Shown here: positions 7,964-16,507 of the stretch, in pieces
Layout: the number at the start of each line of letters is the position of its first letter
Position numbering within the stretch: the first letter of the stretch is position 1
From: Streptomyces sp. CGMCC 4.7035
GTDB taxonomy: Bacteria > Actinomycetota > Actinomycetes > Streptomycetales > Streptomycetaceae
DNA length: 64,000 nucleotides
Assembly (NCBI RefSeq): GCF_031583065.1
Contig: NZ_CP134053.1
Span: 7,543,001 to 7,607,000, forward strand
Direction of reading: 5' to 3'
Notes under the pieces: model-generated
Database searches by the model: none
What the model saw: the letters and a program-made list of their open reading frames with translations, nothing else
What the model was told of the DNA's origin: nothing
Translations under genes and position numbers: made by a program

Positions 7964-9166
7964 ATGGCCGACTCGACTGCTGCTTCACCGCGTTCCGTGG
8001 TGCCGTCCCACGAGAACCGACCGGTGTACGTCGTCGGCGGCGGCCCGGGCGGGCTCGCCGCCGCGTACGCGCTGCGCGCCCAGGGCCTACGTGCCGTCGT
8101 GCTGGAGAAGTCCGACCGCGTCGGGGCGTCCTGGCGGCGCCACTACGACCGTCTGCGTCTGCACACCACGCGGCGGCTGTCGGCCCTGCCCGGGCTGCCG
8201 ATGCCGCGGCGGTTCGGGCGGTGGGTCTCGCGCGACAACGTGGTGCGCTATCTGGAGAAGTACGTCGAGCACCACCAGTTGGAGATCGTCACCGGTGTCG
8301 AGGTCTCGCGCATCGATCCCGCCCCGGACGGGAACGGCTGGCTGCTGCACGCCACCGGCGGCCGCGAGCTGACCGGCAGCGCGGTCGTCGTCGCCACCGG
8401 CTACAACCACACCCCGCGCGTGCCCGACTGGCCCGGCCGCGACTCCTACGCCGGCGAGTTCCTGCACGCCGGCGAGTACCGCAACGCGAAGCCCTACGCC
8501 GGCCGCGACGTCCTCGTCGTCGGCGTCGGCAACACCGGCGCCGAGATCGCCGTCGACCTCGTCGAGGGCGGGGCCTCGCGCGTGCGGCTGTCGGTGCGCA
8601 CCGCGCCCCATATCGTGCGCCGGTCCACCGCCGGGTGGGCGGCCCAGTCCACCTCGATCCTTGTACGACGGCTGCCGGTGCGGCTCGTCGACCGGCTGGC
8701 CCGGCCCATGGCCAAGGTCAGCGTGCCGGACCTGTCCGCGCACGGGCTGCCCCGGCCCGACACCGGGCTCTACTCCCGCGTCAACGAGGGCTCCGTTCCC
8801 GTGCTGGACGTCGGGCTGATCGACGCCGTGCGCAAGGGGCGGGTCGAGATCGTGGCGGCCGTCGACGGATTCGAGGGCGGCAAGGTCGCCCTCGCCGACG
8901 GCAGCCGGATCGAGCCCGAGGCCGTGATCGCCGCGACCGGGTACGTCCGCGCCCTGGAGGGCCTCGTCGGCCACCTCGGCGTCCTCGACGCCCGCGGCAA
9001 GCCGGTCGTCCACGGCGCCCGCTCGCCGCGCACCGCCCCCGGCCTGTACTTCACCGGCTTCACCAACCCGATCAGCGGCATGTTCCGCGAGATGGCTATC
9101 GACGCGCAGAAGATCGCGAAGGCGGTGGCGCGCCGCGCGAAAGGCACGCGCGCGGCGCGGATCTAG
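7964..9166 (+). CDS. Flavin-containing monooxygenase-type NAD(P)/FAD oxidoreductase
   Basis: 400 residues. N-terminal FAD-binding GGGPGGLAAAYALRAQGL (residues ~26-43), the FMO-like region FLHAGEYRN, a second dinucleotide motif VVGVGNTGAEIAVDL for NADPH, and the C-terminal ATGY motif (EAVIAATGYVRAL). The overall pattern is close to small class B monooxygenases such as the indole-3-pyruvate (YUCCA-like) type; substrate not known. ATG 7964 follows a 271-base spacer with no recognisable gene and no copy of the island operator, so it is probably outside the regulon. Confidence 0.85.
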   Translation: MADSTAASPRSVVPSHENRPVYVVGGGPGGLAAAYALRAQGLRAVVLEKSDRVGASWRRHYDRLRLHTTRRLSALPGLPMPRRFGRWVSRDNVVRYLEKYVEHHQLEIVTGVEVSRIDPAPDGNGWLLHATGGRELTGSAVVVATGYNHTPRVPDWPGRDSYAGEFLHAGEYRNAKPYAGRDVLVVGVGNTGAEIAVDLVEGGASRVRLSVRTAPHIVRRSTAGWAAQSTSILVRRLPVRLVDRLARPMAKVSVPDLSAHGLPRPDTGLYSRVNEGSVPVLDVGLIDAVRKGRVEIVAAVDGFEGGKVALADGSRIEPEAVIAATGYVRALEGLVGHLGVLDARGKPVVHGARSPRTAPGLYFTGFTNPISGMFREMAIDAQKIAKAVARRAKGTRAARI

Positions 9167-9549
9167 GTCCTGTCGTCAAACTCCCGTCGTCCGCCCGGAG
9201 GGCGGGCCCTGCGGCGTCAGGTGCGTGCTCTCGGCGTGCGGGGATCAGGCCCGCTAGGGCGCCGTCGGTGGCGTCGGGGCGCTGGTGCACGGCTAGGTCA
9301 GGACCGCCGTGCGGTTCGTCCCGTCCGGCGATGCGTGAGGTCACGGAGGTCCGGCGGCTCGGCGGGCGCTCGGAACTTGCGCGATCCTCGGCGTGACTCA
9401 TGGGACGCAAGTCCTCCAAGTGGTACACCTGCGCCGCCACTTGGGCGCAGAATGTGAGCACTGCTCAACTTTTCTCGGCCACCGCCCGGGCCCTTTTCTG
9501 CTCCACCGCACCTCTCGTACCGACTTCTCGCCTACGACGGAGGACGAAC
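9167..9549. other. Intergenic region with inverted repeat CCAAGTGG-N13-CCACTTGG
   Basis: No supported gene. At 9416-9423 and 9437-9444 lie perfect 8-bp inverted arms with 13 bases between, overlapped by a second pair (TGCGCC at 9430, GGCGCA at 9444). They are about 105 bases upstream of the amine oxidase start, a suitable place for an operator. The rest is GC-rich with nothing recognisable. Confidence 0.4.
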
Positions 9550-11031
9550 GTGGCACGTGAAAGACAGACCCTCTCCCGGCGCTCCCTGCTCGGCGGCGCC
9601 GCCGGCGCCGTGACCTTGACGGGACTCGCGGCGGGTACGGCATCCGCCGCCACCCGCTCGGCCGACGTCGCGATCGTCGGCGGCGGGCTCGCCGGGCTCA
9701 CGGCGGCCCGCGATCTCGTGGCGGGCGGCGCGTCCGTGGTCGTCCTGGAGGCCCGCGACCGCGTCGGCGGCCGCGTCGTCAACCTGAAGCTCGCGAACGG
9801 CGGCGTCACCGAGGGCGGCGGCGAGTTCATCGGCCCCACCCAGAACCGCATCAAGGCCCTCGCCGACTCCCTGGGCGTCGCGACCTTCACCACCTATAAC
9901 ACCGGCAACAACCTCCTCTACAAGGACGGCAAGAAGACCCCCTACGCCACCGACGGCCTCCTCGGCTCGGTGCCGCCCATCGACGTGGCCGGACTCGCCA
10001 ACGCCGCCGCCGTCCAGGCGGAACTCGACGGCATGGCCAAGCAGGTGCCGGTCGACGCGCCCTGGACCGCCGCGAAGGCCGAGGAATGGGACCGGCAGAC
10101 CTTCGAGACCTGGCTGCGCGCCAACGCCGTCATCCCCTCCGCCAAGTTCCTCCTCGACGTGGCCTGCACATCGATCTTCTCGGCCGAGCCCCGCGAACTC
10201 TCCCTTCTCTACGTGCTCTTCTACATCGCCGCCGCCGGCGACGAATCCCACCCCGGCACGCTGGAACGGCTGACCGATACCGCCGGCGGCGCCCAGGAGT
10301 CCCGCTTCGTCGGCGGCTCCCAGCAGGTGCCGATCAAACTCGCCGCCACCCTCGGCGACCGTGTGGTGCTCAACGCGCCGGTCCGCTCCATCGCCAAGTC
10401 CGGCAGCCAGTACGTGGTGACCGCCGACGGACTGACCGTCAACGCCCGGCGCGTGGTCGTCGCCGTGCCGCCGCCGTTGGCCGCGCGCATCACCTACGAC
10501 CCGCTGCTGCCGGCCGCCCGCGATCAGCTCGGCCAGCGGCTGCCGATGGGGTCGATCGGCAAGGCGATCGCGATCTACGACACGCCCTTCTGGCGGGCCG
10601 ACGGACTCAACGGGCAGGTCGTGAGCGACTCCGGCACGGTGCGCTCCACCTTCGACAACTCGCCGCCCGACGCCTCCTATGGCGCGCTGATGGGCTTCAT
10701 CGAGGCCGACCAGATGCGGGCGCTGGACGGGGCGTCCGCCGACCAGGTCAGGGCCGCCGTCCTCAAGGACTACGCCACGTACTTCGGCGACAAGGCGAAG
10801 TCACCCACCTCCTTCCTTCTGCAACGCTGGGACAACGAGGGCTTCTCGCGCGGCGGACCGGTCGCGTACGCGCCGCCGGGCGTGCTGACGCAGTACGGAG
10901 CGGCGCTGCGGGCGCCTGTGGAGGGGATTCACTGGGCCGGTACGGAGACCTCCACGTACTGGACGGGGTACATGGACGGGGCGGTGCGGTCGGGGGAGCG
11001 GGTGGCGAAGGAGGTGCTGCCGACGCTCTGA
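9550..11031 (+). CDS. Tat-exported flavin monoamine oxidase family protein
   Basis: 493 residues. The N-terminus carries a twin-arginine signal (LSRRSLLGGAAGAVTLTGLA, residues 8-27, then ASA), so the folded flavoprotein should be exported. FAD-binding DVAIVGGGLAGLTAARDL and EARDRVGGRV follow, and the C-terminal FAD motif reads GIHWAGTETSTYWTGYMDG, all as in MAO/putrescine oxidase-like enzymes that oxidise primary amines to aldehydes. GGAGG at 9539-9543 supports GTG 9550; an upstream in-frame ATG at 9400 would bury the Tat signal. Confidence 0.9.
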   Translation: MARERQTLSRRSLLGGAAGAVTLTGLAAGTASAATRSADVAIVGGGLAGLTAARDLVAGGASVVVLEARDRVGGRVVNLKLANGGVTEGGGEFIGPTQNRIKALADSLGVATFTTYNTGNNLLYKDGKKTPYATDGLLGSVPPIDVAGLANAAAVQAELDGMAKQVPVDAPWTAAKAEEWDRQTFETWLRANAVIPSAKFLLDVACTSIFSAEPRELSLLYVLFYIAAAGDESHPGTLERLTDTAGGAQESRFVGGSQQVPIKLAATLGDRVVLNAPVRSIAKSGSQYVVTADGLTVNARRVVVAVPPPLAARITYDPLLPAARDQLGQRLPMGSIGKAIAIYDTPFWRADGLNGQVVSDSGTVRSTFDNSPPDASYGALMGFIEADQMRALDGASADQVRAAVLKDYATYFGDKAKSPTSFLLQRWDNEGFSRGGPVAYAPPGVLTQYGAALRAPVEGIHWAGTETSTYWTGYMDGAVRSGERVAKEVLPTL

Positions 11032-11080
11032 GCGTGCCCCGGCCGGTGGAGCCTGGGCTTTTTGCGTGCAGACCAGTTCC

Positions 11081-11093
11081 TGACAGTGCGTCA
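11081..11093. promoter_or_regulatory. Operator palindrome, site 4
   Basis: TGACAGTGCGTCA followed by GTT. It is the distal of two tandem sites before the ADP-forming CoA ligase; its centre is 24 bp from that of site 5, i.e. slightly over two helical turns. Confidence 0.65.
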
Positions 11094-11104
11094 GTTCAGT
11101 AATC

Positions 11105-11117
11105 TGACACTGCGTCA
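11105..11117. promoter_or_regulatory. Operator palindrome, site 5
   Basis: TGACACTGCGTCA flanked by TC and GTT, 36 bases before ATG 11153. Tandem with site 4, the only clear double site of the set. Confidence 0.65.
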
Positions 11118-11152
11118 GTTGTTGAAGTTGTCACACAGGAGCGGGCGGACCG

Positions 11153-13378
11153 ATGCTTGGATCAACCCACGGCACCCTCACCACCGACTCCCGCCGGGCC
11201 CGGGTCATCGCCTGCGGCGAGCAACCCTCACCCGTGGTGCACGGCCGGCCCGCCGACGTCGGCGACCTCGACGTCAGCGGGCGGCCGCTGTACGCCGACG
11301 TGCCCGACCTGGACCGGTTCTTCCGGCCCGAGTCCGTCGCCGTCGTCGGTGCGTCCGACGCCGAGGGGCGGCCGGGCACCGGCATCACCAGGCAGCTGCT
11401 CGCCTGGGCCGAACGGGTCGGCGCCCGGCTGCACCCGGTGCACCCCACCCGTCAGTCCGTCTTCGGCATCCCCTGCTCCCCTTCCCTCGCCGACCTGCCC
11501 GAACAGGTCGATCTCGCCGTACTGCTCGTCTCCGATCCTCTTCCCCTCATCGAGGAACTCGGCGCGGCCAAGGTGAAGTTCGCCGTCGTCTTCGCCTCCG
11601 GTTTCGCCGAGACCGGTGAGGAGGGCTCCGCCGCCCAGGCCCGGCTGGCCGCCGCCATGGAGCGGGCCGGGACACGGCTGCTCGGGCCCAACACCAACCT
11701 CAACGCCTTCGAGCGGTTCCGGGACGACCTGGACGGGCCGGCCATCGCGCTGATCACCCAGTCCGGGCACCAGGGGCGGCCCGTGTTCGCCCTTCAGGAG
11801 CTGGGCGTACGGCTCTCCCACTGGGCTCCCACCGGCAACGAGGCCGACCTGGAGACCGCCGACTTCATCTCCTACTTCGCCGAGCAACCCGACATCGGTG
11901 CCATCGCCTGCTACATCGAGGGCCTGAAGGACGGCCGCTCCTTCTTGCTCGCCGCCGACCGGGCCGCCCGGAACGGTGTGCCGGTCGTCGCGGTCAAGGT
12001 CGGCCGCACCGAGACCGGCGCCCGCACCGCCGCCTCACACACCGGCAAGCTGACCGGCGCGGACGACGTGGTCGACGCCGCGATGCGGCAGTACGGGGTC
12101 ATTCGCGTCGACGGTCTCGACGAACTCCAGGACACCGCAGCCCTGTTGGCCCGGGCCCGCACCCCGCGCGCCGACGGCGTCGTCGTCTATTCGATCTCGG
12201 GCGGCACGGGCGCGCACGTCGCGGATCTGGCGACCGAGGCGGGGCTCCGTCTGCCGGTGCTGTCCGAGGCCAAGCAGGCCGAGCTGCACCAGTGGATACC
12301 CGACTACCTGAACGTGGCCAATCCCGTCGACAACGGCGGGCACCCGGTGGGCGACTGGCGCGGGCGGAAGATCATCGACGCGATCCTCGACGACCCGGAG
12401 GTGGGCGTGCTCATCTGCCCCATCACCGGGCCCTTCCCGCCACTGAGCGACAAACTCGTCCAGGATCTCGTGGACGCGGCGGAGCACACGGACAAGCTGG
12501 TGTGCGTGGTGTGGGGGTCGCCGGTCGGCACCGAGGCCGCCTACCGCGACACGCTGCTCGGGTCCTCGCGCGTGGCCACCTTCCGCACCGTCGCGAACTG
12601 TCTCACGGCCGTCCGCGCCCACCTCGACCACCAGCGCTTCGTCCGCGGCTACCGCTCCCCCTTCGACGAGGCGCCCCGCACCCCCTCGCCGTCCTTCCGC
12701 AAGGCGCAGGCGCTGATGCGGCGCGGACAGCAGCTGAGCGAGCACGCGGCCAAGCAGCTGCTGCGGGCGTACGGCATCCGTGTGCCGCGCGAGCAGTTGG
12801 TGACCAGCGCGGCGGCGGCCGTGCGCGCGGCGGGACTCGTCGGCTACCCGGTGGTGATGAAGGCGTCCGGCGCGCAGATCGCCCACAAGACCGAACTGGG
12901 GCTGGTGAAGATCGGGCTGACCTCCGCCAGCCAGGTCAGGGACGCCTACCGGGAGCTGACCGACATCGCGCGCTACGAAGGGATCAAGCTCGACGGAGTC
13001 CTCGTGTGCCAGATGGTCGAGCAGGGCGTCGAGATGGTCGTCGGGGTCTCGCACGACCGGCTCTTCGGGCCCACGGTCACGGTCGGGCTCGGCGGTGTGC
13101 TCGTCGAGGTGCTGCGGGACACGGCCGTGCGCGTGCCGCCCTTCGGTGAGGAGCAGGCGCGGGCCATGCTCTCCGAACTGCGCGGGCGGGCCCTGCTGGC
13201 CGGGGTGCGCGGGCGCCCTCCGGCCGACCTCGACGCGCTCGTCGAGGTCGTGCTCCGCGTCGAGCGCATGGCCCTGGAGCTCGGGGACGAGATCGCGGAG
13301 TTGGACATCAACCCGTTGATGGTGCTGCCCAGGGGGCAGGGAGCCGTGGCGCTGGACGCGCTGGTGGTGTGCCGCTGA
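11153..13378 (+). CDS. Acyl-CoA synthetase, NDP-forming (fused alpha-beta)
   Basis: 741 residues with the order CoA-binding Rossmann domain (FFRPESVAVVGASDAEGRPG, ~60-79), succinyl-CoA ligase-like domains with the SGGTGAHVADLA phospho-transfer region (~348-359), and a C-terminal ATP-grasp domain (~510-741; GYPVVMKASGAQIAHKTELG, ELDINPL). These enzymes make acyl-CoA from acid, CoA and ATP (or the reverse) and usually act on short or aromatic acids. AGGAG at 11137-11141 precedes ATG. Two operators lie upstream. Likely co-transcribed with the hydratase/isomerase gene 106 bases downstream. Confidence 0.9.
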   Translation: MLGSTHGTLTTDSRRARVIACGEQPSPVVHGRPADVGDLDVSGRPLYADVPDLDRFFRPESVAVVGASDAEGRPGTGITRQLLAWAERVGARLHPVHPTRQSVFGIPCSPSLADLPEQVDLAVLLVSDPLPLIEELGAAKVKFAVVFASGFAETGEEGSAAQARLAAAMERAGTRLLGPNTNLNAFERFRDDLDGPAIALITQSGHQGRPVFALQELGVRLSHWAPTGNEADLETADFISYFAEQPDIGAIACYIEGLKDGRSFLLAADRAARNGVPVVAVKVGRTETGARTAASHTGKLTGADDVVDAAMRQYGVIRVDGLDELQDTAALLARARTPRADGVVVYSISGGTGAHVADLATEAGLRLPVLSEAKQAELHQWIPDYLNVANPVDNGGHPVGDWRGRKIIDAILDDPEVGVLICPITGPFPPLSDKLVQDLVDAAEHTDKLVCVVWGSPVGTEAAYRDTLLGSSRVATFRTVANCLTAVRAHLDHQRFVRGYRSPFDEAPRTPSPSFRKAQALMRRGQQLSEHAAKQLLRAYGIRVPREQLVTSAAAAVRAAGLVGYPVVMKASGAQIAHKTELGLVKIGLTSASQVRDAYRELTDIARYEGIKLDGVLVCQMVEQGVEMVVGVSHDRLFGPTVTVGLGGVLVEVLRDTAVRVPPFGEEQARAMLSELRGRALLAGVRGRPPADLDALVEVVLRVERMALELGDEIAELDINPLMVLPRGQGAVALDALVVCR

Positions 13379-13407
13379 CGTCCGGAACAGGCGAATCACC
13401 TGACTCG

Positions 13408-13470
13408 GCAACCGGATCGGCCCGCTCAGCAACCGGATCAGCCCGCTCAGCAACCGGATCGGCCCGCTCA
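13408..13470. repeat. 21-bp tandem repeat, three copies
   Basis: Three head-to-tail copies of GCAACCGGATCGGCCCGCTCA (one base change in copy 2), followed by a degenerate start of a fourth. They fill the spacer between the CoA ligase stop and the enoyl-CoA hydratase/isomerase start. Confidence 0.9.
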
Positions 13471-13484
13471 AGAAACGGAACATC

Positions 13485-14306
13485 ATGACGTCCTCCCCCG
13501 AAGACTCCGTAGATCCCGTCCAGTCATTGGTACTTCACGCCACTGACAATCACGTCTCGTGGCTCACCCTCAACCGCCCCGAATCCCTCAACTCCATCAC
13601 TCCTGACCTGCGCGAACACCTCATCCGGAAATTTCTCGACGCCTCTGCCGACCCGGACGTGCGAGCCGTGGTCCTCACGGGCGCGGGACGCGGTTTCTGC
13701 GCGGGCGCGGACCTGCGCGGCGGGGCGGCCGCCGGTGACCGGATCCCCGGCGATGTCGCCCGGACCATCCGCCGGGGCGCCCAGCGCCTGATCGCCGCCG
13801 TCCTCGACTGCGAGAAACCGGTGATCGCCGCTGTGAACGGCACCGCCGCCGGCCTCGGCGCGCACCTCGCCCTCGCCTGCGACCTCGTGCTCGCCGCGGA
13901 ATCCGCCCGGTTCATCGAGGTCTTCGTACGCCGTGGCCTGGTCCCGGACGGCGGCGGAGCGTATCTGCTGCCCCGGCTGATCGGGCCGCAGCGCGCCAAG
14001 GAGCTGATGTTCTTCGGCGACGCGCTGACGGCACCGGACGCGGAGCGCCTCGGCCTGGTGAACCGGGTCGTACCGGCGGACGGTCTGGAGAAGGCCGCCC
14101 GCGACTGGGCCGAGCGTCTCGCCGCCGGCCCCACCCGCGCTCTCGCGCTGACCAAGCAGCTGGTCAACGCCTCCCTGGACACCGACCGCGCCACCGCCTT
14201 CGCCGCCGAGGCCGCCGCCCAGGAGATCAACATGACCACGGCGGACGCCAACGAGGGCGTGGCGAGCTTCGTGGAGCGGCGGGAGCCCCGCTATCGGGGC
14301 CGCTGA
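13485..14306 (+). CDS. Enoyl-CoA hydratase/isomerase, PaaG-like
   Basis: 273 residues of crotonase fold. The oxyanion-hole segment is RGFCAGADLRGG and the second loop HLALACDLVLAAE. The catalytic segment reads VRRGLVPDGGGAYLLPRLIG, with Asp where hydratases have the second Glu. This is characteristic of PaaG, which isomerises ring epoxide-CoA and shifts double bonds, so isomerase activity is more likely than plain hydration. Second gene after the ADP-forming ligase; the spacer contains the 21-bp repeats. Confidence 0.85.
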   Translation: MTSSPEDSVDPVQSLVLHATDNHVSWLTLNRPESLNSITPDLREHLIRKFLDASADPDVRAVVLTGAGRGFCAGADLRGGAAAGDRIPGDVARTIRRGAQRLIAAVLDCEKPVIAAVNGTAAGLGAHLALACDLVLAAESARFIEVFVRRGLVPDGGGAYLLPRLIGPQRAKELMFFGDALTAPDAERLGLVNRVVPADGLEKAARDWAERLAAGPTRALALTKQLVNASLDTDRATAFAAEAAAQEINMTTADANEGVASFVERREPRYRGR

Positions 14307-14316
14307 CACCCGTTTC

Positions 14317-14429
14317 GAGGCTTCGCTTGGGTCCCTTGCGAGCTTCAGGTGGGTTCCCTTGAGAGCTGCACCAGGGCCCCTCGCGGGCTTCACTTGGATT
14401 CCTTGCGAGGCTGCGCGGGGCTTCACTTC
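14317..14429. repeat. Degenerate ~23-bp tandem repeats
   Basis: Five diverged units of 22-23 bases (GAGGCTTCGCTTGGGTCCCTTGC is the first in pieces: GAGGCTTCGC then TTGGGTCCCTTGC) run from the enoyl-CoA hydratase stop up to operator site 6. Copies drift in the middle but keep GAG-CTTC and CCCTTGC ends. No coding potential seen. Confidence 0.7.
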
Positions 14430-14442
14430 TGACGATCCGTCA
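14430..14442. promoter_or_regulatory. Operator palindrome, site 6
   Basis: TGACGATCCGTCA flanked by TC and GTTT, ending only six bases before ATG 14449. The same spacing to an ATG occurs at site 2 (ends 2379, ATG 2385). Confidence 0.7.
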
Positions 14443-14448
14443 GTTTCA

Positions 14449-15066
14449 ATGGACGATGTGATGGGACACGCGGGGATGGCGGCCACCGCCGTCCGTTATC
14501 TCAGGTCGGTCGGGACGCGCACGGTCGCGGGGCCCGTCGAAGCGCTGCCGCGGCCCGAGCTGCGGGCCGTCGGGGCCGACGAGCGGGCGCCGGTCGACTC
14601 GGGCGAGTTCCGGCGCGTCCTGGGGAACTTCGCCACCGGCGTCACCGTGATCACAGCGCCCGCCGCGGACGGCGAGGCGGGACCCGCCGGCTTCGCCTGC
14701 CAGTCGTTCTCGTCCCTCTCCCTCGACCCTCCGCTGGTCGTCTTCATGGTCGGCCGGACATCGACGACCTGGCCGCGGATCGCCCGCGCGGGCGTGTTCT
14801 GCGTGAACGTGCTGGCGGCCGACCAGGGCGGGTTGTGCCGCGGCTTCGCGGTGAGCGGCGGGGACAAGTTCGCCGGCGTCGGCCACGAACCGGCGCCCTT
14901 CTCCGGCTCCCCGCGCCTCACCGGCGCCACGGCGTGGATCGACTGCGCGATCCACGCCGTGCACACGGGCGGTGACCATCTGATCGTGGTGGGCCGAGTG
15001 CAGGCCCTCGGGACCGGCGACGGCGAGGAGCCTCCGCTGCTGTTCCACAAGGGCCGCTTCCTCTAG
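14449..15066 (+). CDS. Flavin reductase-like, FMN-binding split-barrel protein
   Basis: 205 residues. After a ~40-residue N-terminal extension comes the HpaC/HsaB-type core: FRRVLGNFATGVTVITA, CQSFSSLSLDPPLVVFMV, FCVNVLAADQGGLCRGFA and a C-terminal GDHLIVVGRV ... LLFHKGRFL. Such proteins supply reduced flavin to a two-component monooxygenase; no oxygenase partner is next to it. ATG 14449 has no Shine-Dalgarno sequence and follows the operator by six bases, suggesting a leaderless mRNA. Convergent with an MFS gene, 41 bases apart. Confidence 0.85.
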   Translation: MDDVMGHAGMAATAVRYLRSVGTRTVAGPVEALPRPELRAVGADERAPVDSGEFRRVLGNFATGVTVITAPAADGEAGPAGFACQSFSSLSLDPPLVVFMVGRTSTTWPRIARAGVFCVNVLAADQGGLCRGFAVSGGDKFAGVGHEPAPFSGSPRLTGATAWIDCAIHAVHTGGDHLIVVGRVQALGTGDGEEPPLLFHKGRFL

Positions 15067-15107
15067 CCGCCCAGCCGGCCCCGCCCCTCCGGTCCCGCCC
15101 CTCCGGC

Positions 15108-16436
15108 TCAGGCGAGCCTCGGGACCGGCGCCGGACGCCGCCGGATCACCAGCGCCATCAGCGCCGCCGCCGCGCACAGCGCGCCCGCCGCGTACCAGAC
15201 CACGTTGTACGAGCCGAACACGTCCCGCGCCACGCCGCCGAGGAAGGCGACCAGCGCCGCGCCGACCTGGTGGGAGGCGAGCACCCAGCCGAAGACGATG
15301 GCGCTGTCCTCGCCGTACTGCTCCCGGCACAGCGCGAGGGTGGGCGGGACCGTGGCGACCCAGTCCAGGCCGTAGAAGACGATGAAGAAGATCATCGGCG
15401 GGTGGACGGCCGGGGCCAGGAGCATCGGCAGGAAGAGGAGCGAGATGCCGCGCAGGGCGTAGTACACCGCGAGCAGGCGGCGCGGTTCGAAGCGGTCCGT
15501 GAACCAGCCCGAGGCGATCGTGCCCAGCACGTCGAAGACGCCGATGACCGCGAGGAGCGAGGCCGCCGCCGTGATCGGCATGCCGTGGTCGTGGGCCGCC
15601 GGGACGAAGTGCGTCTGGACCAGGCCGTTCGTGGAGGCGCCGCAGATCGCGAAGGTGCCGGCCAGCAGCCAGAACGGGCCGGTGCGGACGGCCGAGAAGA
15701 GCACGGTGACGGCGCGGCGGGCGGCACCGGTGACCGGTTCCGGCTTCGGTACGAACTCCTTCGCGCCGTACGGCTTCAGGCCCACGTCCGCCGGGTGGTC
15801 CCGCAGCAGCAGCCAGACGAAGGGGATCACCGCGAGGGCGGCGAGTGCCACCGTCACCGCGGCGGGGCGCCAGCCGTGGTTCTCGACCATCCACGACAGC
15901 AGCGGGAGGAATATCAGCTGTCCGGAGGCCGAGGCGGCCGTGAGGATGCCGCTCACCAGGCCCCGCCGCTCGGTGAACCAGCGGTTGGTGACCGTCGCCG
16001 CGAACGCCAGGGCCATGGAGCCGCTGCCCAGACCGACCAGCAGGCCCCAGTAGAGCATCAGCTGCCAGGCCGCCGTCATCCACACGGTCGCGCCCGAGCC
16101 GAGCGCGATGACCGCGAGCGCCACGGCGACGACCCTGCGGATGCCGAAGCGGTCCATCAGGGCGGCCGCGAAGGGCGCCGTCAGGCCGTACAGGGCGAGG
16201 TTGACCGACACCGCCGCGCCGACCGTGCCGCGCGACCAGTGGAACTCCTGGTTCAGCGGGTCGATCAGCAGGCCCGGCAGCGAACGGAAGGCCGCCGCGC
16301 CGATGATCGTCACGAAGGTGACGGCGGCGACGAACCAGGCCCGATGCAGGGACGTCATGCGGCTGCGCCGCGGGCGGGTCGTCTTGGTGGGTTGCGGGTC
16401 CTCGCCCGTGGCTGCCGTTCCGATTGTCTGGGTCAC
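15108..16436 (-). CDS. MFS transporter, monocarboxylate/oxalate-formate antiporter type
   Basis: 442 residues with about 12 transmembrane helices. N-terminal half includes TIIGAAAFRSLPGLLIDPL and the MFS loop MDRFGIRRVVAVALAVIALG. The sequence pattern (FHWSRGTVGAAVSVNLALYG, VGLGSGSMALAFAATVTNRWF) is that of actinobacterial MCT-like carriers of organic acids. It begins with GTG 16436 and is divergent from the GlxA-type regulator, 71 bases away, which may control it. It lies inside the catabolic island but has no operator copy. Confidence 0.85.
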   Translation of the reverse strand: MTQTIGTAATGEDPQPTKTTRPRRSRMTSLHRAWFVAAVTFVTIIGAAAFRSLPGLLIDPLNQEFHWSRGTVGAAVSVNLALYGLTAPFAAALMDRFGIRRVVAVALAVIALGSGATVWMTAAWQLMLYWGLLVGLGSGSMALAFAATVTNRWFTERRGLVSGILTAASASGQLIFLPLLSWMVENHGWRPAAVTVALAALAVIPFVWLLLRDHPADVGLKPYGAKEFVPKPEPVTGAARRAVTVLFSAVRTGPFWLLAGTFAICGASTNGLVQTHFVPAAHDHGMPITAAASLLAVIGVFDVLGTIASGWFTDRFEPRRLLAVYYALRGISLLFLPMLLAPAVHPPMIFFIVFYGLDWVATVPPTLALCREQYGEDSAIVFGWVLASHQVGAALVAFLGGVARDVFGSYNVVWYAAGALCAAAALMALVIRRRPAPVPRLA

Positions 16437-16507
16437 GCCATAGAGCTTCCGGTCTACGCCGACTCCGATCGAGTGGCCCGAAGGACAGCATTCGCTAGGA
16501 TCGGGCC

